From Microbacterium sp. 5K110 (GTDB lineage Bacteria; Actinomycetota; Actinomycetes; Actinomycetales; Microbacteriaceae), in the NCBI RefSeq assembly GCF_005774735.1, contig NZ_VBUM01000002.1:62001-126000 (forward strand): a DNA stretch of 64,000 bases, given 5' to 3'. The notes below the pieces were generated by a model. The model was not told the origin of the DNA. It worked only from the letters and a program-made list of their open reading frames with translations, and made no database searches. Positions 38,214 through 46,880 of the stretch are shown here, piece by piece. Each line of letters begins with the position of its first letter. The first letter of the stretch is position 1. Made by a program: the position numbers and the translations under genes.

Positions 38214-39287
38214 ATGAAGATCCACAATCCCTTCAGAGTCGCATTGCTCGCGACCCTCGGCGTCGGAGTCGGCCTCCTGGTCATCGGCAGCGTCCAAAAT
38301 CTGTCGACGATCCTGCTGTATGTCGGGACCGCGCTGTTCCTGTCGCTGGGTCTGGACCCTGTCGTGTCGTTCCTCGAACGCCGTGGGTTGCCGCGATGGG
38401 CCGCCGTGCTCCTGACGATCCTCGGGGTGCTGGGCATCTTCGCCGGGATCATCATCATGGTCGTTCCGATCATCGTCAGCCAGATCACGCAGCTCGTCGG
38501 GCAGATCGAAGCGCTCCTGCGTCCGGGGCAGTGGAACCAGCTCGTCGTGAACGTGCAGGACTGGGCCACCACGACGTTCCCCTGGCTCCGGCTCGACGAG
38601 GTGTGGGCCGGCGTCCAGCACTGGTTCTCCACGCTCGATGTGGGCTCGATCTCGACGATGGTCGGCAACAGCCTGCTGACGGTCGGTGGGGCGCTGGCCG
38701 CGGGGCTCGGCGGCGCATTCATCGTGCTCATCCTCACGATCTACTTCACGGCGTCGACTCCGTCGCTGAAGTCCGCGGTGTACCAGCTCGTCCCGGCATC
38801 CAAGCGCGCCCGCTTCATCGAACTCTCCGAGAAGATCACCGATTCGGTGGGCTACTACGTCATGGGTCAGGTGAGCCTGGGGGTGATAAACGGCATCCTG
38901 AGCGCCATCTTCCTCACGATCATCCAGGCGCCCTTCCCCGCGGTCCTGGCCGTGATCGCGTTCTTCTTCTCGCTCATCCCGCTCGTCGGAACGCTCACGG
39001 GCTCCACGATCATCGTTCTGACCTGCCTCATTCCGGGGCTCGGTTCGCCGACCATCGCGATCATCGCGCTGGTGTACTACCTCGTCTACATGCAGATCGA
39101 GGCGTACGTGATCTCGCCGCGCATCATGAACCGCGCCGTGTCGGTGCCGGGATCGGTCGTGGTGATCTCGGCACTCGCCGGTGGCGCGCTCCTGAACCTG
39201 CTGGGTGCGCTCATCGCGATCCCGGTCGCCGCGAGCATCCTCATCATCTACCGCGAGGTCATCATCCCGCGGCAGAACGAGCGCTGA
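38214..39287 (+). CDS. AI-2E family transporter (TqsA/PerM-like)
   Basis: A 357-residue polytopic membrane protein. Two N-terminal helices (about 7-27, 32-48) and a strongly hydrophobic third precede a soluble loop (about 95-150). The conserved GQVSLGVINGILSAIF, FFFSLIPLVGTLTG and YLVYMQIEAYVISPRIM segments define the family. Members export small molecules (AI-2 in TqsA) or Na+/H+; the cargo here is unknown. ATG 38214 has a GGAGGCAGGAG region upstream. No relation to quorum sensing can be inferred from the name. Confidence 0.93.
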   Translation: MKIHNPFRVALLATLGVGVGLLVIGSVQNLSTILLYVGTALFLSLGLDPVVSFLERRGLPRWAAVLLTILGVLGIFAGIIIMVVPIIVSQITQLVGQIEALLRPGQWNQLVVNVQDWATTTFPWLRLDEVWAGVQHWFSTLDVGSISTMVGNSLLTVGGALAAGLGGAFIVLILTIYFTASTPSLKSAVYQLVPASKRARFIELSEKITDSVGYYVMGQVSLGVINGILSAIFLTIIQAPFPAVLAVIAFFFSLIPLVGTLTGSTIIVLTCLIPGLGSPTIAIIALVYYLVYMQIEAYVISPRIMNRAVSVPGSVVVISALAGGALLNLLGALIAIPVAASILIIYREVIIPRQNER

Positions 39288-39290
39288 GGC

Positions 39291-40013
39291 TCAACCCTCG
39301 GCGGGCTCGTCCCACTGCAAGGGCAGAGGCAGCGCGTCGGGGTTGACCGCGGCGACGATCTCGGTCAGGACGCGACGGGTCTGGTTCTCGCCCACCCACA
39401 GGTGCTTGCCACCGTCGACGGCGATGAGCTGCGCGTGCGGGATCGACGCGAAGCGTTCGCGGGCCTCGTCGGGGCGAAGATAGTCGTCGAACTCCGGGAC
39501 GAGGACGATCACCCGGCGCGAGTCCCCGGCCCACGCGGCGACCTCGTCGGCCGACGCGCGGTGAAGAGGAGGCGAAAGGAGGATGACGCCCTCGATGTCG
39601 TGGTCGCGCCCGTACTTCAGCGCGAGTTCGGTGCCGAACGACCACCCCACGAGCCACGGGCGTGGCAGCCCGCGCTCGCGGACGAAGTCCACGGCGGCGG
39701 CGACGTCGAACACCTCGGCCGTTCCCCCGTCGAACGCCCCGTCGCTGGTGCCGCGCGGCGACGTGGTGCCGCGCGTGTTGAACCGGAGCACCGCGAGGTC
39801 TGCCAGGGCGGGGAGCCGCCCCGCGGCCTTGCGGAGGATGTGCGAGTCCATGAACCCGCCCGCCGTGGGCAGCGGGTGGAGGGTCACGAGCGTCGCCACC
39901 GGCGCGCGATTCTCGGGGAGAGCGAGCTCGCCCACGAGGGTGAGACCGTCGACGGTCTCGAACTCGACGTCCTCTCGGCGCGCGGGCAGCAGCACGGGGC
40001 CGCGTATCTCCAT
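39291..40013 (-). CDS. Alpha/beta hydrolase
   Basis: A 240-residue soluble hydrolase. The nucleophile elbow is GWSFG (Ser125), the acid is expected in PEFDDYLRP and the His in DGGKHLW. TLHPLPTAGGFMDSHILRKAAGRL resembles the dienelactone-hydrolase/YfbB-like group acting on small esters. Substrate unknown. Its start overlaps the stop of the small zinc-ribbon gene upstream (TGATG), and it converges on the AI-2E gene 3 bases away. Confidence 0.88.
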   Translation of the reverse strand: MEIRGPVLLPARREDVEFETVDGLTLVGELALPENRAPVATLVTLHPLPTAGGFMDSHILRKAAGRLPALADLAVLRFNTRGTTSPRGTSDGAFDGGTAEVFDVAAAVDFVRERGLPRPWLVGWSFGTELALKYGRDHDIEGVILLSPPLHRASADEVAAWAGDSRRVIVLVPEFDDYLRPDEARERFASIPHAQLIAVDGGKHLWVGENQTRRVLTEIVAAVNPDALPLPLQWDEPAEG

Positions 40014-40300
40014 CAGGCGATCCTCCAACAGTGTGTGTGCCAATGCCGTCGTGCAGCGAGATCGGCCGCCTCGCCGAGGACTCCGTCCGCCCGCCACACC
40101 ACGAGGTGAGCGACGCCCACCTCGACCGTACGACCGCAGCCGGGACAGATGTAGGCCTTCCGCGCCTGGGCCGCCGACAGCGGCTGCACCGTCCACTCCG
40201 CGCCGCGCTTGACCTCGGTGCGCTTCCACCCGGCGATCAGGCGATCGAGTGAGGCGTCGGCGCGATCGCGCGACGGCCGCCGCTTGCGGGATCGTGGCAC
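40013..40300 (-). CDS. Small zinc-ribbon-like hypothetical protein
   Basis: A 95-residue basic protein. A CPGC motif (AYICPGCGRTVEVGVAHLVVW) is followed by HWHTHCWRIA, which together could bind one zinc through Cys2-His/Cys. The N-terminus is Arg/Lys-rich (PRSRKRRPSRDR), so nucleic-acid binding is possible. Homologues in the family are, as I recall, annotated ATP/GTP-binding protein without visible support; no P-loop is present here. GTG 40300 lies 7 bases after the transglycosylase stop. Confidence 0.75.
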   Translation of the reverse strand: MPRSRKRRPSRDRADASLDRLIAGWKRTEVKRGAEWTVQPLSAAQARKAYICPGCGRTVEVGVAHLVVWRADGVLGEAADLAARRHWHTHCWRIA

Positions 40301-40307
40301 GACCCGC

Positions 40308-41021
40308 TCACCACCAGTGGTTGCTGGTCCAGAAGGCGTACGCCTCGGCCCAGCTGCCGTACCGACCCGTCGCGTATCCGGTCGCCCACCGGAGGTTGTC
40401 GACGGGGTCGTACCCGTTGCCGGGCACTTTGCTGCACGGGAGTGCCTGAACGAGGCCGCACGCACCCGAGGAGCGGTTCGTGGCGTTGGGGTTCCATCCG
40501 CTCTCGCGCTTGACGATGTAGTCGACGTACCCCATGTCGGCCTCGGAGATACCCGCCGCCGACATCCACTCGCTCGGCGCGCCGCCGCCCGAGTACAACA
40601 CCGGACCGCCGCCGCCGCTGGACGCCTCCGAACCCGACCTCGACGACGTGGCGACCGGAGTCGGAGTGGGGGTCGGCTTCGGCTTCACGTAGACGTTGTA
40701 GCTCGAACGATCGAGAGTGGGCGCTTGCTTCTCACCGCCGGTGGACACGTGCTGCGAGTCGCCGAGACCTTCGGCGTACAGCGTCACCGTTTGCGGCTCG
40801 TCGGCCTGGGCCCGCAGGATCGCCCCGCCCATCGGGCCGACGTAGGCACCCGTGAAAGCGAGCGCGGCGCACGCCGCAAAGACGCCGACAACGCCCCGGC
40901 GCCGCGTCCAGTGCGGACCTCGGCGGCTCGACGGCGCCGGATGGACCACGTCGACCGCGACCAACCCGCGACGGGCTGCCCGTCGGGACGTCGCGCGCGT
41001 GAGGTCGGTTCCGGAAGTCAC
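40308..41021 (-). CDS. Membrane-anchored lytic transglycosylase (SLT fold)
   Basis: A 237-residue cell-wall enzyme. A basic cytoplasmic N-terminus (residues 1-43), one TM/signal helix (44-68), a Pro/Thr/Lys and Gly/Ser linker (about 110-145), then a short SLT domain. The catalytic Glu is E173 in VKRESGWNPNATN; GACGLVQALPCSK and WATGYATGRYGSWAEAYAFW are typical of the actinobacterial type. It cleaves peptidoglycan glycan strands. Start GTG 41021; a TAGTAT element lies 10 nt upstream. Confidence 0.9.
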   Translation of the reverse strand: MTSGTDLTRATSRRAARRGLVAVDVVHPAPSSRRGPHWTRRRGVVGVFAACAALAFTGAYVGPMGGAILRAQADEPQTVTLYAEGLGDSQHVSTGGEKQAPTLDRSSYNVYVKPKPTPTPTPVATSSRSGSEASSGGGGPVLYSGGGAPSEWMSAAGISEADMGYVDYIVKRESGWNPNATNRSSGACGLVQALPCSKVPGNGYDPVDNLRWATGYATGRYGSWAEAYAFWTSNHWW

Positions 41022-41069
41022 AGTGCGCTCGATACTACCGGTGTGCTCGGCGGGGGTGCCACGCCCAGC

Positions 41070-41639
41070 TCAACCGACCGCCAGCATGACTTCGATGACC
41101 GCATCCAGCACGGCATCCACCTGCGTCTCGCGGTAGCCGCCGCGCTGCAGGCGGAACGCCACGGAACGGACCTGCTCCGGGGTGATCGGATCGCCGGCGA
41201 CGAGGTAGCGCGCGATACGGTCGGCGACGATGTCCACTTCGTGCACGCTGTAGCCGTAGTGCAGGACCCCCACGCGGTCGAAGCGCTCACCCGGGGGACG
41301 AGCCAACCGGTCGAGCACGACCTGAGCGGTATCGCGCGTCTCGGCGACCCAGGCGCGCGCGCCCAGGCGGGACAGCGCGTAGTCGCGTTCGCGGGCGGCG
41401 AAGGCGTCCTCGACCCGGCCGAGGGCCGCATCCACCGGTCCGACGGCGTAGCCGCCCCGGACGAGGGGGAAGGCCGCGGACCGGACCTCGGTCGAGCGGA
41501 GAGCCCCGGGTTCGTCGGCCTCGAAAGCCTCACGAGCCTTCTCGAGGAAGGCATCCACAGCCCGCTTCTCGTACCCTTTTCGACGTCCGGGCGCGGAGGG
41601 GAACGGAGCGGGCGGACGGGTCGTCGCAATCTCGGTCAT
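41070..41639 (-). CDS. DivIVA-type repeat protein (DivI1A domains)
   Basis: A 189-residue protein containing four copies of a GY-x(5)-VD-x(10) helix-start motif at residues 22-39, 63-80, 129-146 and 168-185. The second and fourth are each preceded by a matching EVRSAAFPLVRGGY / EQVRSVAFRLQRGGY segment, showing a tandem duplication of a roughly 106-residue unit. The GY-VD motif resembles the N-terminal membrane-curvature-sensing segment of DivIVA/Wag31. No coiled coil is evident. It overlaps cdsA by 4 nt, tying it to envelope synthesis. Role in polar growth is inference. Confidence 0.85.
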   Translation of the reverse strand: MTEIATTRPPAPFPSAPGRRKGYEKRAVDAFLEKAREAFEADEPGALRSTEVRSAAFPLVRGGYAVGPVDAALGRVEDAFAARERDYALSRLGARAWVAETRDTAQVVLDRLARPPGERFDRVGVLHYGYSVHEVDIVADRIARYLVAGDPITPEQVRSVAFRLQRGGYRETQVDAVLDAVIEVMLAVG

Positions 41640-42682
41640 GACACCCCCAGGGGAGACAGAACGTAGTACATCGCCAACGCCGCCGTGGCGGAGGGCAGGA
41701 TCGAGTCGAGCCGGTCGAGCACCCCGCCGTGACCCGGCAGCCAGGAGCTCATGTCCTTGATGCCGAGGTCGCGCTTGAGCATCGACTCGCCGAGGTCGCC
41801 GACCGTGGCGGTGGCGAGGACCACGGCGCCGAAGATCAGCCCCGTCCACCAGGGCAGCTGCAGCATGAAGACGGCCAGCAGCACCCCCGCGATGAGAGCG
41901 GCGACGAAAGCTCCGGCGAAGCCCTCCCACGTCTTCTTCGGGCTGATGCGGGGGGCCATCGGATGCCGCCCGCCCCGGCCGAACGTCAGACCCGAGACGT
42001 ACGCACCCGTGTCGGCGACGACGGCGAGCACGAGGAACGCGAGGACCCACCACTCCCCGCCGTCCTGGGCCAGCAGGATCATGGCCATGCTGGTGAGGAA
42101 CGGCACGTAGAGCTGCACGAAGGCGCCGACCAGCACGTCGGCCACGACGTCCCTCGGGGATCGTCCGTCGCCGGCGTGCAACTGTGCGGTGAGCCGCCAG
42201 ACCACGACGATCGCGACCGCGGCGAGCGTCGCCACCCAGTGCAACCACAGCCCCACGAAGAAGCCGCTCGCCAGGAGCAGCACTCCCGCCGCGAGCTGCG
42301 GGATGACGTCGACCCGCCGGCCGGAGACCTGCAGCGCGCGGGAGAACTCAAACACCGCGAGGGCCATGGCCCCCAGCGCGAAGAGAGCGAAGAGCCCCTT
42401 GATGAAGATCAGCGAAGCGACGACCACGACGCCGATCGCCACGCCGATGAGACTGGCCACGATCAGATCGCGGCCGGTCCGCTCCTTGATGCGCTCGTTC
42501 GCCTGGTCGAACTCCGCCCGGGCGTGCGCGATGTGCTGTTCGGCATCCGTGCGCATCGCGCGCAGCTGCGATTCGATCGCGGTCACGCCTTCGCCGGTGG
42601 CCGGCGCACGGCGCGCCGGATCCCCCCTCCGGCGGGAGGGAAGGTCGGGCGCCGTCTCATCGGCGTCGGGGGCCTCGGGCAC
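41636..42682 (-). CDS. cdsA: Phosphatidate cytidylyltransferase
   Basis: A 348-residue integral membrane enzyme making CDP-diacylglycerol. About eight TM helices follow a hydrophilic N-terminal extension of some 75 residues that looks like a short coiled coil (QLRAMRTDAEQHIAHARAEFDQANERI). The CdsA signature S-P-K-K-T-W-E-G-F plus KRDLGIKDMSSWLPGHGG-(x)-LDR-D is intact. It follows frr by 3 bases and overlaps the DivIVA-repeat gene. GTG 42682 is the start. Confidence 0.97.
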   Translation of the reverse strand: MPEAPDADETAPDLPSRRRGDPARRAPATGEGVTAIESQLRAMRTDAEQHIAHARAEFDQANERIKERTGRDLIVASLIGVAIGVVVVASLIFIKGLFALFALGAMALAVFEFSRALQVSGRRVDVIPQLAAGVLLLASGFFVGLWLHWVATLAAVAIVVVWRLTAQLHAGDGRSPRDVVADVLVGAFVQLYVPFLTSMAMILLAQDGGEWWVLAFLVLAVVADTGAYVSGLTFGRGGRHPMAPRISPKKTWEGFAGAFVAALIAGVLLAVFMLQLPWWTGLIFGAVVLATATVGDLGESMLKRDLGIKDMSSWLPGHGGVLDRLDSILPSATAALAMYYVLSPLGVS

Positions 42683-42685
42683 GGT

Positions 42686-43240
42686 TCAGACCTCGAGCAG
42701 TTCAGCCTCTTTGCGCTTGAGCGCCTCGTCGATCGCGTCGACGTGCGCCCGCGTCACACCGTCGAGCTCCTTCTCGGCGCGGACGAGCTCGTCTTCGCCG
42801 ACGTCGCTCTTGAGCGCGTCCAGGTCGTCCTTGGCCTTGCGGCGGAGGTTGCGCACCTGCACCTTGGCATCCTCGCCCTTGCCGCGCACGATCTTCACGT
42901 ACTCTTTGCGGCGGTCCTCGGTCAGCTCGGGCATCGTGACGCGCACGATGTTGCCGTCGTTGGTGGGGTTCACGCCGAGGTTCGGCATGTCGCGGATCGC
43001 CTGCTCGATCGCCTTGAGCGCCGACTTGTCGTAGGGGTTGACCACGAGCGTGCGGGCCTCGGGGTTGTTCAGCGACGCCAACTGCGCGAGAGGCGTGGGC
43101 GAGCCGTAGTAGTCGACCAGGATCTTCTGGAACATCTGGGGGTTCGCGCGCCCGGTGCGGACGGTCGCGAAGTCCTCCTTCGCGGCCTCCACGGCGCGGT
43201 CCATGCGCGCTCCGGCATCGGCGAGGACATCGGCGATCAC
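42686..43240 (-). CDS. frr: Ribosome recycling factor
   Basis: A 184-residue RRF that, with EF-G, splits the post-termination ribosome. [36 protein letters not shown] and the [16 protein letters not shown] helix match the family throughout. GTG start. It lies 74 bases after pyrH in the usual pyrH-frr-cdsA order. Confidence 0.98.
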   Translation of the reverse strand: MIADVLADAGARMDRAVEAAKEDFATVRTGRANPQMFQKILVDYYGSPTPLAQLASLNNPEARTLVVNPYDKSALKAIEQAIRDMPNLGVNPTNDGNIVRVTMPELTEDRRKEYVKIVRGKGEDAKVQVRNLRRKAKDDLDALKSDVGEDELVRAEKELDGVTRAHVDAIDEALKRKEAELLEV

Positions 43241-43314
43241 GGTGACTCCATTCGTTGGTACTGACTTGTCAGTCTAGCCGCGCGCGGGCCCGGAGCCCGG
43301 GCCCGCGCCGCGCG

Positions 43315-44034
43315 TCACGAAGTGACGAGAGTGCCGATGGTCTCGCCCAGCAGCGCACGCGTGACGTTGCCCGTGGGCTCCATCCCGAACACGCGCATGT
43401 CCATGCCGTTGTCCATGCAGAGGCTGAACGCGGTCGAGTCCACGACCTTGAGGCCCTTCTGCAGGGCGTCGTTGTAGGTGAGGTGGTCGAGCTTCGTCGC
43501 CGAGGGATCCACGCGCGGGTCGGCGGTGTACACGCCGTCGACACCGTTCTTGGCGACGAGCACCTCGGTCGCACCGATCTCGAGGGCGCGCTGGGCGGCG
43601 ACGGTATCGGTGGAGAAGTACGGCAGGCCCGCACCGGCGCCGAAGATGATGACGCGCCCCTTCTCCATGTGCCGCACCGCGCGACGCGGGATGTACGGCT
43701 CGGCGACCTGGGTCATCGAGATCGCCGACTGCACGCGGGTGGCGGCACCGGCCTGCTCGAGAAAGTCCTGCAGGGCGAGGGAGTTCATCACCGTGCCGAG
43801 CATGCCCATGTAGTCGGCGCGGCCGCGGTCCATGCCGCGCTGGCTGAGCTCAGCCCCGCGGAAGAAGTTGCCGCCGCCGACGACGATCGCGATCTCGACG
43901 CGATCCACCGCCTCGGCGATCTCACGGGCGATCTGGCTGACGACGTCGGGGTTGACTCCCAACTGTCCTCCCCCGAAGGCCTCACCGGAGAGTTTCAGCA
44001 GTACGCGGCGTCGTCTGGTCGCTTCATCGATCAC
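43315..44034 (-). CDS. pyrH: UMP kinase
   Basis: A 239-residue amino-acid-kinase-fold enzyme phosphorylating UMP to [20 protein letters not shown] at the N-terminus, [11 protein letters not shown], the [16 protein letters not shown] and [20 protein letters not shown] segments are diagnostic. GTG 44034 follows GAGAGGACAC. It is separated from tsf by a strong terminator, so pyrH begins a new transcript. Confidence 0.98.
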   Translation of the reverse strand: MIDEATRRRRVLLKLSGEAFGGGQLGVNPDVVSQIAREIAEAVDRVEIAIVVGGGNFFRGAELSQRGMDRGRADYMGMLGTVMNSLALQDFLEQAGAATRVQSAISMTQVAEPYIPRRAVRHMEKGRVIIFGAGAGLPYFSTDTVAAQRALEIGATEVLVAKNGVDGVYTADPRVDPSATKLDHLTYNDALQKGLKVVDSTAFSLCMDNGMDMRVFGMEPTGNVTRALLGETIGTLVTS

Positions 44035-44106
44035 GTGGGGTGTCCTCTCGTCTTGATCAAACTACTGCCCCCGCTGCGCCGACCGATACGTCGCGCGCGC
44101 AGGGAA

Positions 44107-44138
44107 AAGGCCCGGGATGCCGTGGCATCCCGGGCCTT
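44107..44138 (-). terminator. Terminator after tsf
   Basis: A perfect 15-bp stem, 44107-44121 with 44124-44138, followed on the transcript by a CCTTTTCCCT run. It contains GGATGCC-GT-GGCATCC back to back. Confidence 0.95.
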
Positions 44139-44149
44139 GTCATCGATGC

Positions 44150-44977
44150 TTACGCGCCGACCTTGAAGCGAGCGAAGTCGGTCAGGGTGAGACCGGCGTC
44201 GGAGGCGACCTTCGCGACGGACAGCTTGTTGTCCTTGGCATAGTCCTGGTCGAGCAGCGAGACCTGCTTGAAGAACGCGTTGACGCGGCCTTCGACGATC
44301 TTCGGCAGGGCGGCCTCGGGCTTGCCCTCGTTGCGGGAGATCTCGGTGACGATCTCGCGCTCCTTCTCGACGTCGGCCTCCGGCACGTCGTCGCGGGTGA
44401 GGAACGAAGGGTTGGCGAAGGAGATGTGCTGCGCGATGCTGCGCGCGGTCTCCGCGTCGTCGCCGGTGTAGGCGAGGACGACGCCGACCTGGGGCGGGAG
44501 GTCCTTGCTGGTCTTGTGCAGGTAGACCTCGAACTTGTCGCCGCGGATGGTGCGGACGCGACGGAGTTCGACCTTCTCGCCGATGATGGCGGCCTCGTCC
44601 GAGATGAGCTGCTCGACGGTCTGGCCGTCGGCGTCGGCGGCGAGGGCGGCCTCGACCGAGTCGGCACCGGCGGCGGCCGCAGCGGCCACGACCTTGTCGG
44701 CGAGAGCGATGAAGCGGTCGTTCTTCGCGACGAAGTCGGTCTCGCACGCGAGCTCGAGGAGCGTGACGGCACCCTCGGTCTCACGGGCGGTGACAAGGCC
44801 CTCGCTCGTGGAGCGGTCAGCGCGCTTGGCGTTGCCCTTCGCGCCCTTCAGGCGCAGGATCTCGACGGCCTTCTCGACGTCGCCGTCGGCCTCTTCGAGC
44901 GCCTTCTTGGTGTCGACCATGCCGGTGCCGAGCTGCTCGCGCAGAGCCTTGATGTCGGCGATCGTGAAGTTTGCCAT
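44150..44977 (-). CDS. tsf: Elongation factor Ts
   Basis: A 275-residue guanine-nucleotide exchange factor for EF-Tu. N-terminal ALREQLGTGMVDTKKALEEADGD (the TDF-like contact region), the ELACETDFVAKNDRF core and the C-terminal QVSLLDQDYAKDN match the family. Length is normal. It is preceded by its own promoter and a long hairpin. Confidence 0.98.
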   Translation of the reverse strand: MANFTIADIKALREQLGTGMVDTKKALEEADGDVEKAVEILRLKGAKGNAKRADRSTSEGLVTARETEGAVTLLELACETDFVAKNDRFIALADKVVAAAAAAGADSVEAALAADADGQTVEQLISDEAAIIGEKVELRRVRTIRGDKFEVYLHKTSKDLPPQVGVVLAYTGDDAETARSIAQHISFANPSFLTRDDVPEADVEKEREIVTEISRNEGKPEAALPKIVEGRVNAFFKQVSLLDQDYAKDNKLSVAKVASDAGLTLTDFARFKVGA

Positions 44978-45018
44978 GGTGTGGCGTCTCCTTGTCGTTG
45001 TGCGTTCTGATGTGAGCT

Positions 45019-45069
45019 CGGCGGGGCCGTGAGCGCCCTGGGGCGCGGTCACGACCCCGCCGGATCGTA
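45019..45069 (-). promoter_or_regulatory. tsf promoter and 5' hairpin
   Basis: TACGAT (minus, 45064-45069) would start RNA near 45057, inside a near-perfect stem of about 19 bp (45019-45038 with 45041-45062). The hairpin therefore sits at the 5' end of a tsf transcript. For read-through RNA from rpsB it would act as an attenuator. Confidence 0.55.
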
Positions 45070-45106
45070 GCCTGTGCGGGTGACGCCGCGGTGAGCGGCG
45101 GCGGGC

Positions 45107-46033
45107 TTACTTGCTGTCGGTGGCCTCGGCGTCGGCGACCTCGGCGGCCTCTTCGCCCGACGCGTCGGCGACGGCCTCGTCGTGGGCCTCGGCGCCGGCG
45201 GCGTCGTCAGCCGACTCGGTCGCGGCCTCGACGGCCTCGGCACCGGTCTCGGCGGGTGCCTCGGTCGACTCGGCGGGGGTCTCGAGCAGCTCGCGCTCCC
45301 ACTCGGCGAGGGGCTCGGCGGCCTCTTCCTCACCGGCGGGCTGGTGACGCTGGATCAGGCCCTCGGCGGCGGCGTCGGCGATGATGCGCGTGAGCAGGCT
45401 CACGGAGCGGATCGCGTCGTCGTTGCCGGGGATCGGGTACTGGAACTCGTCGGGGTCGGCGTTCGTGTCGAGGATGCCGATGACGGGGATGCCGAGCTTC
45501 TTGGCCTCGTCGATGGCGAGGTGCTCGCGCTTGGCGTCGACGACCCAGATCGCCGAGGGGGTCTTCTGCAGGTTGCGGATACCACCGAGCGACTTGTGCA
45601 GCTTGTCGAGCTCGCGCTTCTTGAGCAGGAGCTCCTTCTTGGTGAAGCCGCTCTCGGCCGGGTTCTCGTAGTCGAGCTCCTCGAGCTCCTTCATGCGGGC
45701 GAGGCGCTTCGACACCGTCTGGAAGTTGGTGAGGAGGCCACCGAGCCAGCGCTGGTTGACGTAGGGCTGGCCCACGCGGGTGGCCTGCTCGGCGAGGACT
45801 TCCTGCGCCTGCTTCTTGGTGCCGACGAAGAGGATGGTGCCGCCGTGCGCGACGGTCTCCTTGACGAACTCGTAGGCCTTGTCGATGTACGACAGCGACT
45901 GCTGGAGGTCGATGATGTGGATGCCGGAGCGCTCGGTCAGGATGAAGCGCTTGACCTTCGGGTTCCACCGACGGGTCTGGTGTCCGAAGTGCACGCCGCT
46001 GTCAAGCAGCTGGCGGATGGTGACGACGGCCAT
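45107..46033 (-). CDS. rpsB: 30S ribosomal protein S2
   Basis: A 308-residue S2. The conserved core runs to about residue 235 ([20 protein letters not shown]-like start, [33 protein letters not shown]). A further 70 residues form an acidic Ala/Glu/Asp-rich low-complexity tail absent from E. coli S2. Such tails are frequent in actinobacteria and are probably disordered. It leads the rpsB-tsf pair. Confidence 0.98.
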   Translation of the reverse strand: MAVVTIRQLLDSGVHFGHQTRRWNPKVKRFILTERSGIHIIDLQQSLSYIDKAYEFVKETVAHGGTILFVGTKKQAQEVLAEQATRVGQPYVNQRWLGGLLTNFQTVSKRLARMKELEELDYENPAESGFTKKELLLKKRELDKLHKSLGGIRNLQKTPSAIWVVDAKREHLAIDEAKKLGIPVIGILDTNADPDEFQYPIPGNDDAIRSVSLLTRIIADAAAEGLIQRHQPAGEEEAAEPLAEWERELLETPAESTEAPAETGAEAVEAATESADDAAGAEAHDEAVADASGEEAAEVADAEATDSK

Positions 46034-46348
46034 GGTCGTACTCCTGTTCTGGGCGCTTTTCACGCCGTGGTTGCGGTTGTTCGCGCCGTTCGATCGAGCG
46101 GCGAGCCTGGTGCCCGGCGCACACCCGCCTTTCCGCCGGAGCGGAGGACCGTGGGGTGTGGATGCCGCGCGATGCGCTGATCCGGAGACCAGTGCGCTGC
46201 GCTGTGGGCACGCGGAGTCATCCCGAGAGACGGGATGCGTCCTCCAGCATACAGGACGGCTCCTCCCCACGCGGCCTGGTTCGAGGGCCGTGCACGGAAC
46301 GGTCCGCGATGCCCGCGGCGGCTCCCCCGTCCCCGGCAGCATCGAGGC
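46034..46348. other. 315-base divergent intergenic region, rpsB leader
   Basis: Between rpsB (minus) and the LytM gene (plus). TATGCT (minus, 46246-46251) is the best rpsB -10, giving a leader of about 205 nt. Close to its 5' end is a hairpin CATCCCG-AGAGA-CGGGATG (46220-46238). The leader is long enough for S2 autoregulation. No small gene was seen. Confidence 0.5.
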
Positions 46349-46864
46349 ATGAACGCTCGACTCACGACCGCGCAACGGTGGAGCATGCTCCTCACGATCG
46401 TCGTGATCGCGGGGGCCGGGGGCGTCGGACCGGCGTGGGCCGGTGTCGACGATCCGCTCGCGCACCGCGGATGGGTGTGGCCGGTCGACGCCGTGCAGAT
46501 CGTGCGGCCGTTCGAGGCGCCCGTGCACCGGTACGCAGCCGGCCATCGCGGCGTGGATCTCGGATCGGTCGGGAGGGTCCGCTCCCCCGCGGCCGGGACG
46601 ATCGCGTTCGCCGGGTCCGTCGCCGGTCGCCCTGTGGTGACGATCGACCACGGCGACGGCCTGGTCACGACGTTCGAGCCCGTGACGACGCTGCTCCGCG
46701 TCGGCGATGCCGTCGCCCGCGGCGATCAGGTCGGCGAGGTGGCCGAGGGAGGCCACGCGGCGATGGGCACGGTGCACTTCGGGGTGCGCTGGAACGGCGA
46801 CTACGTCAATCCGCTGCGTCTGCTCGGCGGAGTGCCGCGGGCGGTGCTGCTCCCGTGCTGTTGA
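46349..46864 (+). CDS. Secreted LytM/M23-fold protein, probably degenerate
   Basis: A 171-residue protein with a signal peptide (to about residue 31, AWA-G cleavage) and a LytM domain. The zinc ligands H66 and D70 (HRGVD) and H143 are present, but the two catalytic histidines of LytM are replaced: the Y-x-H motif reads FEP at 109-111 and the HxH motif reads TVH at 141-143. It is therefore likely a non-hydrolytic regulator in the manner of EnvC/NlpD rather than an endopeptidase. The protein ends in CC. The position between xerC and rpsB is conserved in actinobacteria. Confidence 0.85.
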   Translation: MNARLTTAQRWSMLLTIVVIAGAGGVGPAWAGVDDPLAHRGWVWPVDAVQIVRPFEAPVHRYAAGHRGVDLGSVGRVRSPAAGTIAFAGSVAGRPVVTIDHGDGLVTTFEPVTTLLRVGDAVARGDQVGEVAEGGHAAMGTVHFGVRWNGDYVNPLRLLGGVPRAVLLPCC

Positions 46865-46880
46865 GGGTGATGGCGGTCGC

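Noticed and set aside
45107-45330. Frameshift or fusion at the end of rpsB
   Set aside because: The 70-residue acidic tail is in frame, low-complexity and of a kind common in actinobacterial S2.
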